This document shows positions 38,800-46,884 of a DNA stretch of 64,000 nt, in pieces (within the stretch, counting starts at the first letter, position 1; each line of letters opens with the position of its first letter). Position numbers and translations under genes: made by a program. Location: positions 124,001 through 188,000 of the forward strand of contig JHWZ01000001.1 of NCBI GenBank assembly GCA_000687695.1, written 5' to 3'. The DNA comes from Lachnospiraceae bacterium P6B14. Its GTDB lineage: Bacteria; Bacillota; Clostridia; Lachnospirales; Lachnospiraceae. The notes under the pieces were generated by a model. The model searched no databases. It was not told the origin of the DNA and saw nothing but the letters and a program-made list of their open reading frames with translations.

Positions 38800-39618
38800 T
38801 TAGTCCTCCTGTTCAAAAACATCTATGATCTTTCCGACAAGTTCCGACTTTTTTGAGGGCTTGATAACATAGCCCTGAGGTTTTAACTCGGTAAGAGTTC
38901 TAATAACTGTATTTTTCTCCGTCATGCCCGTCAGGAAAACTACAGGGATATCCACATATCTCAGATCATCTCTGAGTCTGCGAAAAACTGACGGACCATC
39001 CTCCTCAGGCATCATATAATCAAGCAGGATCAGATCCGGAATATGCTTTGAAAGGTATCTGAATGCCATCTCACCTGATTTTACAGGCGTCACATCATAG
39101 AATTCCCGTAATTGTTCTTTAATATGGACGAGCTGCTCGGTATCATCATCGACAAGAAGAATGGATTTGCGTCTGTCATTCTTGCTCGCATTCTCATTTT
39201 CATACTCGCGGAACATCGACATCCTTTTTTCCTTGTTTTCTTCGAGCTGTTCCTCGATACGTATCAGCATCTCATAAAGAGAGAGCAGAGGGACGGGTCT
39301 TGATAAGAAGTAAACCTTTTCAAGAACTGAATGCTTTTTGAAGTACTTCTCATCCTCTTCATTTGCAACCACGATGACAGTGCAGTTTGTACCTCTTACC
39401 GCATCTTTCATCACGTTGTATGAAAGGATCGAATCCAGTGTTTCATTTCCCAGACATACTATGATGACATTCGGCACCTCAGCCAAAAGTACATCGTATA
39501 AAGCCACTTTGTTGGCATTGCATTTGACTGTGAGATATCCCCTGTCGGATTCCAGATGTTCGCACAAGTCAGTAGCGACTCTCCTGTTTTGTCCGGTTAC
39601 CAAGATCTGAAGCTTCAT
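38800..39618 (-). CDS. Two-receiver response regulator (one degenerate)
   Basis: 272 residues with two receiver-like domains and no DNA-binding or enzymatic output. The first (about 1-115) lacks the phospho-acceptor Asp: the strand reads NVIIVCLGN. The second (about 150-270) is complete, with LLVDDD (about 155), LILLDYMMP (D200), a Thr in VFLTG and a Lys in VIKPSKK. Output is probably by protein contact within the relay. The frame is open to a GTG at 39627, but AGAGAGG lies 8 nt before the ATG at 39618, which is preferred. The gene follows the exporter permease by about 20 nt. Confidence 0.88.
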   Translation of the reverse strand: MKLQILVTGQNRRVATDLCEHLESDRGYLTVKCNANKVALYDVLLAEVPNVIIVCLGNETLDSILSYNVMKDAVRGTNCTVIVVANEEDEKYFKKHSVLEKVYFLSRPVPLLSLYEMLIRIEEQLEENKEKRMSMFREYENENASKNDRRKSILLVDDDTEQLVHIKEQLREFYDVTPVKSGEMAFRYLSKHIPDLILLDYMMPEEDGPSVFRRLRDDLRYVDIPVVFLTGMTEKNTVIRTLTELKPQGYVIKPSKKSELVGKIIDVFEQED

Positions 39619-39640
39619 ACCCATCACCTCTCTCTGTTTT

Positions 39641-40813
39641 TTATTTTTTTACCTTAACTGTCTTATGTCTTCCCGACATGATGATCGTCAGTATCAGGAA
39701 GAAAAGGATGAATCCTCCCTGCACTGCGAAGCATATAAATACATCTCCGTGTGTGCCTCTCTGATCTCCGCATAAAAGATCATTCGCACGCTCGTACCAG
39801 TATCCGGGCAGTATCTTTGTAACTGTCTGCACACCTTCACCCAGCATCGACTGCGGCATAAAACCGCCGCATAAAAATGCCATGCCGAGGCCCATCACCT
39901 GAGCCACCATACTCATCACCACATCAGATGGTTTGAAGGTGGAAATAAATATCGTGAACATCGCCACAAACAAAGCAAATATGAACGAGTTCAGTACCGC
40001 CAGCCAACTGTTTGTGCCCGTATACATACCGCCGTACAGGAGTGCTCCTCCCGCCAGGAAGATAGCCCATACAACTAAGATAAGCACCGCACTTCCCATA
40101 AATACCTGGGTAACATAAGACGATACTGTTGTACGTGAACACTGGATACGCTTTCTCTGTTCTTCACCGTTCATCGTGATGAGGATCGGTCCGAGCATAC
40201 TCATGATGACCGCGATCAGTATGTACATCAGCAGCCTGAAGAACCATGCGAACTTCGTCGTGAAGTTTTCATCAAACATCTCATCCTCAGGATCCTGAAC
40301 AACCTCGATGTTGACCTCTTCACGCTCCGCGGATTTCTTCACCGCAGTCATCAGATCGTCACCCATCGCAACACTCATACGGGTATTTCTGATGTATTCC
40401 TGCAGATATACATTCATCATCGCGGTCGCATAGCCGTCACGCAGGTGGAACTCCTCAAATATCTCTTTCTTCAGATCCTCTTTGTCAGTTGATCCGAGAA
40501 GCTCAGCATACCCCTTCGGGATCACCAGCGAGTAATCAATCAGTGAATAGTACATCGCATCCATCAGTTCCTGATTATTCAGTTTTCTGTCTGTGATATG
40601 ATGCTTTTTTTCAAGCTCTGCAATAAGTGCTTTACTTGCCTCCGTCTGATCCTCATCCCTGACATACAGACTCAGGGAGGTATCTTCGAAGTCTACTTTT
40701 TCTTCACTTGCATTTACCATCGGAAAACAGATGGCAAAAAATATGACTGTATAAAGGATTCCGATCCCGATCTTGGAACGGGTCACTTTAAAGAATAATT
40801 TAAAGACTTGCAT
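39641..40813 (-). CDS. ABC-2 type exporter permease (second subunit)
   Basis: 390 residues: one N-terminal membrane helix, a large outside loop (about 40-180) and a cluster of five or six helices at the C-terminus (about 185-380), the layout of ABC-2 membrane proteins. It pairs with the permease encoded just upstream, whose gene it overlaps by 14 nt, and with the ATPase. GGAGGA precedes the ATG. Substrate is unknown; peptide or antimicrobial export or resistance is common for LytTR-linked exporters. Confidence 0.9.
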   Translation of the reverse strand: MQVFKLFFKVTRSKIGIGILYTVIFFAICFPMVNASEEKVDFEDTSLSLYVRDEDQTEASKALIAELEKKHHITDRKLNNQELMDAMYYSLIDYSLVIPKGYAELLGSTDKEDLKKEIFEEFHLRDGYATAMMNVYLQEYIRNTRMSVAMGDDLMTAVKKSAEREEVNIEVVQDPEDEMFDENFTTKFAWFFRLLMYILIAVIMSMLGPILITMNGEEQRKRIQCSRTTVSSYVTQVFMGSAVLILVVWAIFLAGGALLYGGMYTGTNSWLAVLNSFIFALFVAMFTIFISTFKPSDVVMSMVAQVMGLGMAFLCGGFMPQSMLGEGVQTVTKILPGYWYERANDLLCGDQRGTHGDVFICFAVQGGFILFFLILTIIMSGRHKTVKVKK

Positions 40814-42212
40814 ATTTTTTCCTCCTTGTCATCAGTATTCCAAGGACGATAAATACAACTGTAAATCCGCCCATCGTCAGGAGCTTTATAAAGTAACGGC
40901 TGAGATCCGAATCCATGTTCAGATAGTACATGGCATCAGTTACGACCGCTACCGGATTTAAATCATTTACTATAGGTATCTGCACAGAGAATATAGCGCG
41001 GATACTGTCGATCATCAGTCCGCTCATGAAGCAGAGGGACATATTGACAGCCATCATAAGACCTGTCTTTCCACCCTCACTGAGCTTACCGATCGCACCG
41101 ACAAAGAATCCGAGTGATACACCCATCACTGCACCGCAGATTCCCGTGAGATATACGAGTAAAAGCTTGTCACCGAAATCTATCTGAAGAACAAACTTCA
41201 GGAACGTTACTGAAAGTAAAACACAGCAGCTGTGTGTGATATAGGTTCCGATCAGCTCAGGCAAAACCACCTTCCACTTCGGTGTCCCTGCGCACGACCT
41301 TCTCATACCGATCGAGGAGAGGTTTGCCTGGTTTCCGATAGCGATGTGCATCGCTGCCAGTGAACCGAAGATCGATACCATGGCGATCAGGTTGTACATA
41401 TACATCGCGAGCGGATCCTTGTTTCCGTCAGTAAGAGGTGTCTCTTTGATGGACGCCCCGTTCATCACATCACTTATGCCGTCGAAAGCGTCACTCTTTT
41501 TGGCGTCGGTATTTCCCACCCAAAGATCCTTCGCCATCTTTTTCATATTGATGAACATCTCCACATAGCTCTTCAGCGTGCTCTGCTCCGAACCATTTTT
41601 CTTGATCTTTACAGAGATGTCAGTATCCTGGATGTAGGTGTTCATCATGGTATCCATCTGCTTGTTTATGTCTTCTGCAGAGAAAGAAGAAGTATCGTAG
41701 GTCGTTTTGACCTTGTCACCGATCTGTGTGAAATCATTCATCTTATCCCAGTCGTTACCAAAGACGCCTGACATATAGTCAGAGTCTTCGGCCTCCACAG
41801 GAGTCTGACCCGGGAGAGGATTGATAACGATAACACCTACCACGTCGCCGTTATTCAGGAGCTTGTAGGCTTCCTCCTCCGAGCAGTAGGTCGGAGAAAG
41901 CATGTTACGGGCTTTTTCCATGCCGTTCTCGGTTTTACCGTCAGACGTCGAGGTATCTTCTTCTGCGACTTCTTCCGCATCCTCTTCGGTTTCACTTTTT
42001 TCACCGTAAAACATATGGAACATCTTATCACTTGTGTTTTCTACTACGGCAACCTTGATACCCATCGCCGCTCCGTCTTTTCCGAGATTACCGAACGCGA
42101 ACTTGTAAAAGAGGCCCAGGAAGATAGGGAATATCACCATCCAGATGAGCACTTCCTTCGCACGGAAGTTGCGTTTGATCTCGTAGAGTACATTTCTGAA
42201 AAACATACGCAA
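40800..42212 (-). CDS. ABC-2 type exporter permease (first subunit)
   Basis: 470 residues with the same layout: an N-terminal helix (about 22-42), a large, acidic extracytoplasmic domain (about 45-270, with EEDAEEVAEEDTSTSDG) and six C-terminal helices (about 275-460). AAAGGAGG precedes the ATG. It follows the ATPase gene by 11 nt. The large outside domain may bind the substrate or an external factor. Confidence 0.9.
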   Translation of the reverse strand: MRMFFRNVLYEIKRNFRAKEVLIWMVIFPIFLGLFYKFAFGNLGKDGAAMGIKVAVVENTSDKMFHMFYGEKSETEEDAEEVAEEDTSTSDGKTENGMEKARNMLSPTYCSEEEAYKLLNNGDVVGVIVINPLPGQTPVEAEDSDYMSGVFGNDWDKMNDFTQIGDKVKTTYDTSSFSAEDINKQMDTMMNTYIQDTDISVKIKKNGSEQSTLKSYVEMFINMKKMAKDLWVGNTDAKKSDAFDGISDVMNGASIKETPLTDGNKDPLAMYMYNLIAMVSIFGSLAAMHIAIGNQANLSSIGMRRSCAGTPKWKVVLPELIGTYITHSCCVLLSVTFLKFVLQIDFGDKLLLVYLTGICGAVMGVSLGFFVGAIGKLSEGGKTGLMMAVNMSLCFMSGLMIDSIRAIFSVQIPIVNDLNPVAVVTDAMYYLNMDSDLSRYFIKLLTMGGFTVVFIVLGILMTRRKKYASL

Positions 42213-42223
42213 ACCTCCTTTGC

Positions 42224-43198
42224 TTACTCTTCGTCGTCAGTTGTCTCTCTCTCATCTTTATCTCTGAGCTCCTTACCCGTGATAGTCAGGAACACATCAT
42301 TCAATGTCGGCAGCTCTGAGTATATTCTTCCGAAGCTTACGTCTGCCTTTTTCAGCTCATCCATCACATATCCTAAGTTGTGACGACCGCCCTCGCAGGC
42401 GATGGCAAGCTTCTTATCCTTGAACGTAACATCTGATGCATTCGGGATAGCCTTCAACGCAGAGATGAGGGCCTCCGAAGCTGAATCCATCTCGATATAG
42501 ATGGTCTCTGTATTTTTGATCGAAGCCTTGAGTTCATCCTTCGTTCCCTCAGCGATCTTTTTGCCGTGATCCATGATGGCGATGCGTGAGCAAATCTGCT
42601 CAACCTCTTCCATATAGTGAGTGGTGTAGATGATCGTCGCACCCTGCTCATTCAGCTTGGTTATACCCTCGAGGATATGGTTTCTGCTCTGCGGGTCAAC
42701 CGCCACCGTCGGCTCGTCGAGGATGATGAGCTTCGGTTTGTGCGCGATACCGCAGGCGATATTCAGGCGACGCAGAAGTCCGCCGGAGAGCTTCTTCGGA
42801 CGGAACTTCGTGAAGTCCTTCAGTCCTACAAACTCGATCGCTTCATCCACGTACTGTTTACGAGTCGCCTTATCCTTGATGTAGAGACCGCAAAAGATGT
42901 CGATATTCTCATAGACATTCAACTCATCAAACACAGCCACGTTCTGAAGGATGACACCGATCTTCGATTTGATATCATATGCGGTAGGAGTCATCGGCTC
43001 GCCAAAGACCTCCACCGTTCCTTCATCGAATGCTAAAAGAGATAAAAGACAACTTATGGTCGTGGTCTTCCCGGATCCGTTCGGTCCGAGAAGTCCGAAG
43101 ACCTCACCCTCTTTTATCTCCAGATTCAGATGATCCAGAGCCCTCAGCTCTGCATAATTCTTTACCAGATTCTCGATCTTTACTACTGTTTTCCCCAT
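42224..43198 (-). CDS. ABC exporter ATPase
   Basis: 324 residues. Walker A GPNGSGKTT (about residue 38), Q-loop VILQN, signature LSGGLLRRLNIACG (about 140) and Walker B LIILDEPTVAVDP are all present, with the switch His in YTTHYMEE. The C-terminal 90 residues resemble the extension of CcmA/NodI-type drug-export ATPases. It powers the two ABC-2 permeases. It is the first gene of the exporter-phosphorelay operon, 55 nt from the -10 box of promoter C. Confidence 0.94.
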   Translation of the reverse strand: MGKTVVKIENLVKNYAELRALDHLNLEIKEGEVFGLLGPNGSGKTTTISCLLSLLAFDEGTVEVFGEPMTPTAYDIKSKIGVILQNVAVFDELNVYENIDIFCGLYIKDKATRKQYVDEAIEFVGLKDFTKFRPKKLSGGLLRRLNIACGIAHKPKLIILDEPTVAVDPQSRNHILEGITKLNEQGATIIYTTHYMEEVEQICSRIAIMDHGKKIAEGTKDELKASIKNTETIYIEMDSASEALISALKAIPNASDVTFKDKKLAIACEGGRHNLGYVMDELKKADVSFGRIYSELPTLNDVFLTITGKELRDKDERETTDDEE

Positions 43199-43252
43199 AA
43201 AAACCTCCGATCTCCGCTGTCAGTATGCAGCAGTCCTGTCTTCGTATTTTCG

Positions 43253-43281
43253 AGTATATTAAAATCGGCCTCAAAAGTAAA
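43253..43281 (-). promoter_or_regulatory. LytTR-controlled promoter C
   Basis: Minus strand TTTACT (43276-43281), 17 nt, TATACT (43253-43258), 10 nt from the operator repeats. It drives the exporter-phosphorelay operon. The weak -35 box fits a need for an activator. Confidence 0.82.
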
Positions 43282-43291
43282 TACTTTTGGG

Positions 43292-43322
43292 CCGAACGGT
43301 AGTTATGGATGTCCGAATGGTC
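43292..43322 (-). promoter_or_regulatory. LytTR direct-repeat operator C
   Basis: Plus strand CCGAACGGTA (43292-43301) and CCGAATGGTC (43313-43322), 21 bp apart. On the minus strand the first contains ACCGTTCGG, a full consensus match. The C-for-A change shared by both units sets it apart from operators A and B and may mark specificity for regulator B. Confidence 0.83.
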
Positions 43323-43347
43323 TTCATTCGGAATATTTTTATATACA

Positions 43348-43812
43348 TCAGTGGATTTCGATATCTTTTTCTCCATTCGTGGTGGCGTTGTGACTAACCT
43401 TCCACCTTTTCAGGTCTTCATCAAGCTCCTTTGCCTGCTTTTTCGATGTTGTATACATGATGATCCAGATCATGAAATATGCAACAAGCATGCAAGCTGT
43501 CATGATGTAAGTACCGATATCATTGAGCGGGAACCATCCCAGCGAGAACCCTATGGTAAACATGGTTCCGAACGTGATCAAGAAATGTGTAACCGTACAA
43601 CGCGTTACCGACCAGCTTTCCGCCTCATAAATCACGGAAAAGCCCATTGCCACAGCGCCCAGCACACCGCTGAGTATGATGTGTAAAGATATCATCATAG
43701 GTCCCCAACCGTTGTCGCTGTTCAGGAACAAGAATACCAATCCGACCAGCACTCCTACTGCAAAACCAACGAGGCCGAGAATGAGGCCCTTTTTGATCAA
43801 CGCTGTATTCAT
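43348..43812 (-). CDS. DUF3021 membrane protein B (LytTR partner)
   Basis: 154 residues with four membrane segments (about 8-30, 40-62, 72-95 and 102-125) and a charged cytoplasmic tail (KKQAKELDEDLKRWK). It is a paralogue of the DUF3021 protein at 33500. Its ATG overlaps the LytTR stop as ATGA, with AAAGGAGG upstream, giving coupled translation. It is expected to restrain LytTR regulator B at the membrane until a signal arrives. Confidence 0.88.
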   Translation of the reverse strand: MNTALIKKGLILGLVGFAVGVLVGLVFLFLNSDNGWGPMMISLHIILSGVLGAVAMGFSVIYEAESWSVTRCTVTHFLITFGTMFTIGFSLGWFPLNDIGTYIMTACMLVAYFMIWIIMYTTSKKQAKELDEDLKRWKVSHNATTNGEKDIEIH

Positions 43813-44294
43813 GACCTCACCTCCTTTGCCCTATCATGACTCAGGAGATCTCTGATAGCGCCCACATAGCGGCGCGCCACCCAGGTCTCGGTGTCATCTT
43901 CAAATACTACCTTTATGGTTCCTGTTACACTGAAATCAAAGCCTGAAGCTTTTTTCAGGTTGATTATCTCAAAACGGCTGATGCGGACGAAGCACTCCGG
44001 ATCGAGGACTTTTTCCAGATCCTGGAGTGTTGACCTCGACTCATAGCTGCCTGTCTTTGTATGCAGGATAACCTTGCGGCTCTCCGTATGCACACGAAAA
44101 ATATCCCACTGATTCAGCATCACGACAGACTCGCCGTCCATAGCTGTAATCTGTGGGTACTCGCTGTCGACATACTTCTCGATCGCATATATGAGGTTCT
44201 CCACGAGCTCAGATGTCTCGGCCGTCTGAATGACCACCCTGGGCTCGGTCCGTGTTGGATCTATCTCGACACGGATGTCAACTTTACCGTTCAT
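43809..44294 (-). CDS. LytTR-domain transcription regulator B
   Basis: 161 residues: an N-terminal domain (about 1-50, with RVEIDPTRTEPRVVIQT) and a LytTR domain (about 60-153, with FVRISRFEIINLKKA and VARRYVGAIRDLL). It is clearly paralogous to regulator A. A GTG at 44309 gives a longer frame, but AAGGGGAAA stands in front of the ATG at 44294, which is preferred. It follows the zinc-ribbon gene closely and lies directly upstream of the operon headed by operator C, its most likely target. Confidence 0.92.
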   Translation of the reverse strand: MNGKVDIRVEIDPTRTEPRVVIQTAETSELVENLIYAIEKYVDSEYPQITAMDGESVVMLNQWDIFRVHTESRKVILHTKTGSYESRSTLQDLEKVLDPECFVRISRFEIINLKKASGFDFSVTGTIKVVFEDDTETWVARRYVGAIRDLLSHDRAKEVRS

Positions 44295-44319
44295 GCGTTT
44301 CCCCTTCACGTCATCAGGT

Positions 44320-44748
44320 TTATTTTTTCTTCTTCTTTGTCGTATCCCCGTTCAAAAAATGCATCTTTTCTTTTTTTTCTACGGGAGCACCCTTTCGACT
44401 GCTATCTGATATCAAGTGTCTGCATTCACTGCAGTATTTACCACGAGCGATCGGTATGCCGCATCTGGAACATCTCTTACCCTCTGTCGTATGCTGCAGC
44501 ACCTGGATCCTGCCATCCATCAGAAGCTTTGAGACAACACTCTTGTCAAGGCCCGTAGCATAGGCTATCTCCATAATGTTACTCGGACCGCGCTTCTCCA
44601 AAAACTGTCTGACCTTTCCGAAGTCATCCAAAACGACATTTCCGCAGTCTACGCACTCATATTCTCCGCCACCCCGGAACTTAACTATGCCTCCGCACTT
44701 CTCGCACAGCACGGTTCCCGGGTCAAATTCAAGCTCTTCGTCTGACAT
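44320..44748 (-). CDS. Two-zinc-ribbon helix-turn-helix protein (YvyF-like)
   Basis: 142 residues: an N-terminal zinc ribbon (CEKCGG and CVDCGN), a helix-turn-helix-like middle (NIMEIAYATGLDKSVVSKLL), a second ribbon (CSRCGIPIARGKYCSEC) and a Lys-rich tail. The order resembles the flagellar-region protein YvyF/TIGR03826, but no flagellar genes are adjacent. It heads the operon with LytTR/DUF3021 pair B. DNA or RNA binding is likely; the exact role is unknown. GGGAGGAAG precedes the ATG. Confidence 0.8.
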   Translation of the reverse strand: MSDEELEFDPGTVLCEKCGGIVKFRGGGEYECVDCGNVVLDDFGKVRQFLEKRGPSNIMEIAYATGLDKSVVSKLLMDGRIQVLQHTTEGKRCSRCGIPIARGKYCSECRHLISDSSRKGAPVEKKEKMHFLNGDTTKKKKK

Positions 44749-44784
44749 AAGCTTCCTCCCTTCATGGATCCAACCCTAATCATC

Positions 44785-44813
44785 AATATAACAAAACCAG
44801 TTAAAAAAATCAA
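44785..44813 (-). promoter_or_regulatory. Promoter of zinc-ribbon/LytTR-B/DUF3021-B operon
   Basis: Minus strand TTGATT (44808-44813), 17 nt, TATATT (44785-44790). No LytTR repeat pair is seen upstream of it, so pair B seems not to activate itself. Confidence 0.72.
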
Positions 44814-44834
44814 CTGTTTATGAAAAATGCTTAG

Positions 44835-45653
44835 TCAGCCATGGGTAGAAAGAAACTTATTACGTAGCTTTTCTATTTCGTCAACACCGACACCAAGCTC
44901 TGTCGACAGGTACTCCATAGGCGAGCCGCATCGCTCAGTCATGGCATCCATAGCGTTCGTCATATACCTCTCGATCACAGCACCTGCGCCGAACAACGCA
45001 AGCTCTTTCAGATCATCAGGTATAGGCGCATGCTTGAGACCGGCTTCAGCCATCTTGAGCTTCTTTTCATTGTATTTATTCGTCAACATATAGTCCTTTA
45101 AGATCGTTTCTCTATCCGCACCTAACGCTGTAAGTATCAGCATAGACGCGACCCCTGTACGATCTTTTCCGTCCGTACAGTGCCACAGGACTGAGCGACC
45201 CTCCGGTAATTCTAAAAGACATTTGAAAAATGCTCCGTAGGCCGCCTTTCCTCTCTCAGAAAAAAGGAAATCCACATAGAGGTCATCCCCCATCATTCCC
45301 ATATCATAAGACTTTTTGATCAACTCGAAACGATCCGCATTCGGATCTGTGAGCATTCTTGCAGTCTCCTCATCAAAATCGTCGTAATCCTCCCCCTCCA
45401 TCACGGGCAGAAACAGATTCTTCGCTCCGGGGATAACAGGATCGGGCGTAACATGTCTCTCTAAGCTCATGCGAAGATCCACTATAGCGAACACATGGTA
45501 CTCTTTTTCAAGTATAACCGAATCTTCCTTCGATAATCCCGAGAGCGCTGCAGTGCGCAAAAGGCAACCCTTTTTTATCACTTGTCCTGCAACCTCGAGA
45601 CCACCTAACTCACGGGCATTCCCGACACTGCTTAGATTTATACTCTGCTCCAT
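44835..45653 (-). CDS. Tyrosine/dual-specificity protein phosphatase
   Basis: 272 residues of the bacterial Y-phosphatase 3 type. The P-loop is WHCTDGKDRTG (about residue 155), a full HCx5R motif, and NARELGG near the start is the family's N-terminal mark. It could act on phospho-Tyr/Ser/Thr proteins or phosphoinositide-like substrates. It follows the STAS-kinase gene by 14 nt, so it may oppose that kinase. No signal peptide is present. Confidence 0.9.
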   Translation of the reverse strand: MEQSINLSSVGNARELGGLEVAGQVIKKGCLLRTAALSGLSKEDSVILEKEYHVFAIVDLRMSLERHVTPDPVIPGAKNLFLPVMEGEDYDDFDEETARMLTDPNADRFELIKKSYDMGMMGDDLYVDFLFSERGKAAYGAFFKCLLELPEGRSVLWHCTDGKDRTGVASMLILTALGADRETILKDYMLTNKYNEKKLKMAEAGLKHAPIPDDLKELALFGAGAVIERYMTNAMDAMTERCGSPMEYLSTELGVGVDEIEKLRNKFLSTHG

Positions 45654-45667
45654 AGACTACCTCACAC

Positions 45668-46855
45668 TCAAAAATCAAGCTTCAACTGTACGCCTGCATC
45701 CAGAAGAGGCATCAGCTTCTCTCTGATGATATGCTGCGCGGTGACCTCAGGCGTTGACCTTCCGGTAGTAAATCCCTGGAAAGCAACGTAGAAAAACATA
45801 AGAGGCATTATCTGTTTTGTTATGGCTTCAATCTCCTCAGGTGACTGCACGCCGAAATACGTTCCACACATAGTACCCCACATTTTCGGAGCGAGCTCAG
45901 GGTCAAAGCCGAGCAGATGGCGACGTGATGCTTCATCAAGTACCTGACTGTTCGGTAGAACGACGTAAGCAAGCATCAGCATAGCGACATCAAATATCGG
46001 ATGTCCGTACGCAGCATCACCAAGATCGATCAAAAGAATCTCATCATCCTGGAGCATGATATTTTTTGAATTATAATCACCATGTAAAAATGTATTTCTG
46101 TCCGGTATGCTATCGAGCAGGGCATTCATCTTTCCGATCTCATCCGCGGTAAGCACTCCTGCGAGCTGAGAAATAAAGTCCCTTAGGATATCCTTTCGAT
46201 CAGCGAAACCCTTGTCAGCCGGCACTTCGATCTGATGGAGTTCCTTCAGTTTCAGCGCCATCTTTACACCGAGCTCCTGCAGTCTCGACGGATCATCAGT
46301 TATCAGCTGCGCCATAGTCTTTGCATTGAAAAGCTCGTAGATCACACCGTACTGACTTCCAACTTTAACAGTATTAAAGGAAATGGCAGTCGGTATTCCG
46401 AACTTAAATGCATCCTTAGAAGACTCCTTCTCACTCTCAACAAAGTCTCTCGACACACCTTCATGATAAACCTTAACGATCGTCTCATCATCTATCCTGT
46501 ACACACTTCCATAACCGCCTGCTCCGATCAGCTCAAGGCCATCGACAGATATCTCCTTCAGCTTCTTTTCCACATTCAGAAGATCTGTAAAACCTGTGGT
46601 CTCGAAAATGTCATAAATCTCTGATGAAACTTCTACTACATCGACCGGCTGTTCCAATGTCTTTCTGACCTTCATCAGCACGCGGAGTCCGGCACTCGAG
46701 ATATACTCAAGGTCCGATGCGTCAAACACGGGAACCGCCCCCTCGTTCTGCGACAGGGTATCCATGATCTCATTGTCAATATCGGGTGCGTTTGTGGAGT
46801 CAATCCTTCCCTCGAGATAAATGGTTATAACATTTTCTTTTTTTTCTGTTTTCAT
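45668..46855 (-). CDS. STAS domain fused to APH-like kinase
   Basis: 395 residues. The first 100 form a STAS (anti-sigma antagonist) domain, with the phospho-Ser site in EYISSAGLRVL (S54 by position). The rest is an aminoglycoside-phosphotransferase-like kinase: a glycine loop GAGGYGSVYR (about 111), Lys in IVKVYHE, catalytic HGDYNSKN (about 258) and the metal-binding DLGD (about 277). Such a fusion could phosphorylate its own or another STAS domain, or a small molecule. GGAGGAG precedes the ATG. A phosphatase gene follows by 14 nt. Confidence 0.88.
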   Translation of the reverse strand: MKTEKKENVITIYLEGRIDSTNAPDIDNEIMDTLSQNEGAVPVFDASDLEYISSAGLRVLMKVRKTLEQPVDVVEVSSEIYDIFETTGFTDLLNVEKKLKEISVDGLELIGAGGYGSVYRIDDETIVKVYHEGVSRDFVESEKESSKDAFKFGIPTAISFNTVKVGSQYGVIYELFNAKTMAQLITDDPSRLQELGVKMALKLKELHQIEVPADKGFADRKDILRDFISQLAGVLTADEIGKMNALLDSIPDRNTFLHGDYNSKNIMLQDDEILLIDLGDAAYGHPIFDVAMLMLAYVVLPNSQVLDEASRRHLLGFDPELAPKMWGTMCGTYFGVQSPEEIEAITKQIMPLMFFYVAFQGFTTGRSTPEVTAQHIIREKLMPLLDAGVQLKLDF

Positions 46856-46884
46856 TTGCTTCTCTCCTCCTTTTTTATTATATA

